15,566 nucleotides of DNA from the NCBI GenBank assembly GCA_963640745.1, contig CAVIBB010000037.1, positions 1 through 15,566 of the forward strand. The letters are read 5' to 3'. Of this stretch, positions 12,686 to 15,566 are shown piece after piece. Made by a program: the position numbers and the translations under genes. Every line of letters begins with the position of its first letter. Position 1 is the stretch's first letter. The notes under the pieces were generated by a model, which was not told the origin of the DNA, did not search any database, and worked only from the letters and a program-made list of their open reading frames with translations. The DNA comes from Paratractidigestivibacter sp963640745 (GTDB lineage: Bacteria; Actinomycetota; Coriobacteriia; Coriobacteriales; Atopobiaceae).

Positions 12686-13462
12686 ATGGCAGACAAGAAA
12701 GGCCGCGGATTCGTAGAGCAGCGCAGGCAGACCATCCTCACCATCCTGAGGGAGAAGGGCCGCGCGAGCGTGTCGGAGCTGTCCGAGAGGCTCGGCATCT
12801 CCACACTGACCGTGCGGCGTGACCTCGACGAGCTCGAGAAGCGCGGCCTGGCGACGCGCCGCTACGGCGAGGCCCTTCTTGCCGAGAGCGCGATGTCGCT
12901 CGAGCAGATGACGGTCATGTCCCCCTTCGAGAAGACGAAGGACAGGATTGCCCGCGCCGCGGCCGAGATGGTCAGCGACAACGAGCTTCTCTTTATAAAT
13001 ACCTCGTCAACGGCCCTCATGGTGGTCAAGCACCTGAGCGCGACCGGCGTCACCATCGTGACCAACAGCCTGCACGGGCAGGAGCTCGAGGCGCCGGCCG
13101 GCGGAATCGTGCTGGTAACCGGCGGCGAGGTACGCCCGCCGCGCGGCGTGCTCTCGGGCGAGTTCGCGCTCGCGAACATCCGCAGCGTCGCGGCGACGAC
13201 CTGCTTCGTGGGATGCGGCGGCATCAGCCTGACCGCCGGCGTGACCTCGACGACGCAACAGGAGGCCATCGTCAACTCCCTCATGGTCGAGCGCAGCGAC
13301 AAGATGGTGCTTCTGGCCGATTCGCGCAAGCTCGGGATCAGCGCCGGCTTCAGCTACGCGGATCTCTCGTGCGTGAATCTCCTCATCACCGACCAGGGCG
13401 CGACCGACGAGGACATCAACATCCTGCTTGAAGCCGGTATCCACGAGATCCGCCGCGTGTAA
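12686..13462 (+). CDS. ulaR: DeoR-family transcriptional regulator of the ula operon
   Basis: A 258-residue DeoR/GlpR-type repressor; E. coli UlaR has about 250 residues and belongs to the same family. The N-terminal helix-turn-helix spans about 26-54 (RASVSELSERLGIS, then LTVRRDLDELEKRG) with a wing at about 55-65. The C-terminal sugar-phosphate sensor domain (about 85-245) shows TNSLHGQELE, TGGEVRPP, CFVGCGGIS and DSRKLG. The family's phosphate-binding LDxGTT loop reads INTSSTAL here. It probably represses the divergent ula genes until an ascorbate-derived phosphate (L-ascorbate-6-phosphate in E. coli) binds. GGGGAGACCA precedes the ATG. The symbol rests on location and family, not on a diagnostic residue. 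Confidence 0.85.
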   Translation: MADKKGRGFVEQRRQTILTILREKGRASVSELSERLGISTLTVRRDLDELEKRGLATRRYGEALLAESAMSLEQMTVMSPFEKTKDRIARAAAEMVSDNELLFINTSSTALMVVKHLSATGVTIVTNSLHGQELEAPAGGIVLVTGGEVRPPRGVLSGEFALANIRSVAATTCFVGCGGISLTAGVTSTTQQEAIVNSLMVERSDKMVLLADSRKLGISAGFSYADLSCVNLLITDQGATDEDINILLEAGIHEIRRV

Positions 13463-13483
13463 CCGCCTAACCCATAAAAAAAG

Positions 13484-13555
13484 ATCTCCGCCGCTCCAGA
13501 ACGACGTTTCAAGGGCCCGAGCAGGGCAGAAACATCGTTCTGGAGCGGCGGAGAT
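13484..13555. terminator. Long bidirectional terminator
   Basis: Perfect 21-bp arms (13484-13504 with 13535-13555), extended after one mismatch by GTTTC/GAAAC (13506-13510 with 13529-13533), with an 18-base loop. A-run AAAAAAA on the left and ATTTTTC on the right give T-tracts in both directions. It ends ulaR (plus) and purN (minus), which converge. The stem is longer than most intrinsic terminators. Confidence 0.9.
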
Positions 13556-13584
13556 TTTTCAGTCGCGGGATGCGGCGAGAAGCG

Positions 13585-14292
13585 CTAGTCGATCGCGACG
13601 CGACCGGTGTCCGAAACGTGGACACGGCCGGCGGCGAGCCAGCCGATGACCTCGGGATAGAGCTCGTGCTCGATGGCGTGGATGTGCTCCTCGAGCTCGT
13701 CGACGGTCCAGTCCTCCTCCACCGGCAGCGCGCGCTGGGCGATGATGGGGCCGCAATCGTACTTATCATCGGCGAAGTGCACCGTCACACCCGTGACCTT
13801 CACGCCGTAGTCGAACGCGTCCTGGATGGCGTGCGCCCCCTTGAAGCTGGGAAGAAGCGCCGGGTGCAGGTTCACGATGCGGTTGGGGAAGGCCTCAAGC
13901 AGGGGCTTCCTCACCATGCGCATATAGCCGGCCATGATCACGTACTCGCAGCCGGCGTCCTTGAGCGCACCCGCGATCTTTGCGTCGGCGGCCTCGGCGT
14001 CGGCGGCATACTCGGCCTTCTCCATAACGAGGACCGGCAGCCCCGCGGCCTCGGCGCGCTCGATGCCGCGCACGCCCGGGCGGCTCGAAACAACGAGCGC
14101 CACCTCGGCGTTGAGCGACCCGTCCGCGATGCGGTCGATGATCGCCCGCAGGTTCGTGCCCGATCCGGAGAGAAGCACGCCGATCTTCAGCGGCGCCGTC
14201 GCGGCGTCGGAGCCGACGGCGCCTTCAGCGCCCTCGAGCTCGTCGTCCTCGACCAGGCGGCAGACCCCGCCCTCGCAGCTCCAGTGGCTCAT
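13585..14292 (-). CDS. purN: Phosphoribosylglycinamide formyltransferase
   Basis: A 235-residue enzyme that transfers a formyl group from 10-formyltetrahydrofolate to glycinamide ribonucleotide, an early step of purine synthesis. Seen: GVLLSGSGTNL (38-48; phosphoribosyl site), IMAGYMRM (119-126), NLHPALLPSFKG (141-152) with catalytic Asn141 and His143, and DDKYDCGPII (175-184) with Asp179. The first 35 residues are extra compared with E. coli PurN (212 aa), acidic, and contain Cys6 and Cys11. The ATG overlaps the purM stop as ATGA, with GAGGTGA upstream, so the pair is translationally coupled. No better internal start is apparent. Confidence 0.92.
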   Translation of the reverse strand: MSHWSCEGGVCRLVEDDELEGAEGAVGSDAATAPLKIGVLLSGSGTNLRAIIDRIADGSLNAEVALVVSSRPGVRGIERAEAAGLPVLVMEKAEYAADAEAADAKIAGALKDAGCEYVIMAGYMRMVRKPLLEAFPNRIVNLHPALLPSFKGAHAIQDAFDYGVKVTGVTVHFADDKYDCGPIIAQRALPVEEDWTVDELEEHIHAIEHELYPEVIGWLAAGRVHVSDTGRVAID

Positions 14293-15362
14293 CGATAGGT
14301 CACCTCGCCGGAGCCGGCGACGCACTCGCCCATCACGAACGGCTCGAAGCCCTGCTCGCGGAGCTTCTCCTCGACCTCGGCCTGGTCGGCGGGGTCGCAG
14401 ATGATGCTCATGCCGACGCCCATGTTGAAGGTGCGGTACGCCTCGTCGGGGGTGAGGCCGGCAGCCTTGATCATGTACGGGATGACGGGAGGCATCGGCC
14501 ACGCGGGGCCGTCCTCGCCGCCGCGGTACACGACGGCGTCCACGTCGGCGGGCAGCGCACGGTTGAGGTTCTCGGTGATGCCGCCGCCGGTGATGTGGGC
14601 CATGGCGTGGATGGGGGCGCCGGCGCGCAGCGCGGCCACGAGGCCGCCGGCATAGATGGTCGTCGGGCGCAGCACGGCGTCGGCCAGGGACTCGCCGCCC
14701 AGCTCTGCCAGCGGCTCGTTAAGCTCCTCGACCGTCTTGCCCTCGATGGCGACCTTACGCACGAGCGAGTAGCCGTTGGAGTGGATGCCGGAGCTCGGCA
14801 GGCCGAGGATGACGTCGCCCGCCTTGACCTTCTCGGGCCCGATCATCTTCGGGCGGTCGACGACGCCGACCACGAAGCCGGCCAGGTCGTAGTCGTCCGG
14901 GTTCATGACGCCGGGGTGCTCGGCCATCTCGCCGCCCACGAGCGCGCAGCCGGACTTCTTGCAGCCCTCCGCGATGCCCTTGACGATCTCGGCCACGTGC
15001 TCGGCGCGGAGCTTGCCGATGGCCACGTAATCCAGGAAGAAGAGCGGCTCGGCGCCGATGGGCACGACGTCGTCGACGCACATGGCCACGAGGTCCTCGC
15101 CCACCGTGTCGTGGCGGTCGAGCAGCTGCGCGATGGCGAGCTTGGTGCCCACGCCGTCGGTGCCGGACACGAGCACGGGATCCTCCATGTCCTTGAAGCC
15201 GGCCATAGAGAAGCAGCTGCCGAAGCCGCCGAGACCACCGATGACCTCGGGGCGGTTCGTCTCCTTGACGGCGGCCTTGATGGCGTCGACGGCACGGGCG
15301 CCCTCGGCGGTGTCCACGCCGGCGTCGGCGTAGGTGACGTGCTTGGTCTGGGAGTCGGACAT
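14289..15362 (-). CDS. purM: Phosphoribosylformylglycinamidine cyclo-ligase (AIR synthetase)
   Basis: A 357-residue ATP-dependent ligase that closes formylglycinamidine ribonucleotide to aminoimidazole ribonucleotide. Typical motifs are the N-terminal YADAGVD, the Gly-rich GGLGGFGS (42-49), SGTDGVGTK (66-74), CVDDVVPIGAEPLFFLDY, VGGEMAEHPG (usual form GGETAEMPG), GLPSSGIHSNGYSLVR and HITGGGITENL. Length is near the family norm (E. coli 345). AAGGAGAACTAGC precedes the ATG. The purF stop is separated by a single base and purN overlaps at the other end, so the three form one operon. Confidence 0.95.
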   Translation of the reverse strand: MSDSQTKHVTYADAGVDTAEGARAVDAIKAAVKETNRPEVIGGLGGFGSCFSMAGFKDMEDPVLVSGTDGVGTKLAIAQLLDRHDTVGEDLVAMCVDDVVPIGAEPLFFLDYVAIGKLRAEHVAEIVKGIAEGCKKSGCALVGGEMAEHPGVMNPDDYDLAGFVVGVVDRPKMIGPEKVKAGDVILGLPSSGIHSNGYSLVRKVAIEGKTVEELNEPLAELGGESLADAVLRPTTIYAGGLVAALRAGAPIHAMAHITGGGITENLNRALPADVDAVVYRGGEDGPAWPMPPVIPYMIKAAGLTPDEAYRTFNMGVGMSIICDPADQAEVEEKLREQGFEPFVMGECVAGSGEVTYR

Positions 15363-15363
15363 G

Positions 15364-15566
15364 CTAGTTCTCCTTGTCTGCCATATCGAGGACCTCTTCG
15401 GGGTGCATCTTGGAGAGGTCGCTCGCGGGGTTCAGGTTGTTGGGGGTGTAACCGGGGAGGAACTTCTCCTCATAGAACGACTTCGGGATCTCGACCGGGT
15501 AGTTGCCGTCGAAGCACGCCTTGCAGTAGCCGACCTGCGGCACGCACTCCATGAGGCCCTCCAGCG
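15364..15566 (-). CDS. purF: Amidophosphoribosyltransferase, C-terminal end
   Basis: About 67 residues of the PurF C-terminus; the rest lies beyond the right edge. LEGLMECVPQVGYCKACFDGNYPVEIP matches the end of the phosphoribosyltransferase domain in glutamine-PRPP amidotransferases of the Fe-S type, where a Cys of the KACF segment is a cluster ligand. After this the tail (FYEEKFLPGY onward) is lineage-specific. It makes phosphoribosylamine, the first step of purine synthesis, and leads directly into purM. Confidence 0.88.
   Translation of the reverse strand, partial: LEGLMECVPQVGYCKACFDGNYPVEIPKSFYEEKFLPGYTPNNLNPASDLSKMHPEEVLDMADKEN

Overview
The window looks like chromosome from a high-GC, human-gut-type actinobacterium of the class Coriobacteriia, probably Collinsella or a close relative. 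This is inferred from the GC-rich coding style, the strong AGGAGG-type ribosome binding sites and the gene content; there is no rRNA to confirm it. I see 15 protein genes, two of them cut by the window edges, and no RNA genes, insertion sequences or CRISPR.

Left part (1-5725): the 5' end of an EF-G-like translation GTPase (minus strand, cut at base 1), a radical SAM protein (minus), and a lactate/malate-type 2-hydroxyacid dehydrogenase (minus). The dehydrogenase is divergent from a plus-strand pair: an RlmD/TrmA-family RNA m5U methyltransferase and a YitT/YczE-type membrane protein. The 344-bp gap 2392-2735 holds a helically phased TGAACC motif array and a 119-bp nested inverted repeat. The plus-strand pair ends at a bidirectional terminator (5679-5708).

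Centre (5726-13462): an L-ascorbate (ula) utilisation locus. The minus-strand order of transcription is IIA (ulaC), IIC (ulaA), IIB (ulaB), an unrecognised FG-GAP/beta-propeller protein, lactonase (ulaG), L-xylulose-5-phosphate 3-epimerase (ulaE), and a HAD phosphatase. A DeoR-family regulator (ulaR-like) is read divergently on the plus strand. The 314-bp regulatory gap 12372-12685 carries repeated AACGTTCG-type sites flanking a TATAAA box, plus a TGTGA/TCACA palindrome. The pathway logic is uptake and phosphorylation of ascorbate by the PTS, ring opening by UlaG, and later epimerisation by UlaE. The decarboxylase (UlaD) and 4-epimerase (UlaF) that normally complete the route are not in this window. 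Every gap between genes of the operon contains an inverted repeat.

Right part (13585-15566): the purine genes purF (3' end), purM and purN (minus), tightly packed with a 1-bp gap and an ATGA overlap. They are separated from ulaR by a long bidirectional terminator (13484-13555).

The most interesting items are the atypical ula operon with its unknown propeller protein and missing UlaD/UlaF, the multi-site operator region, and the nested inverted repeat at 2582-2700.
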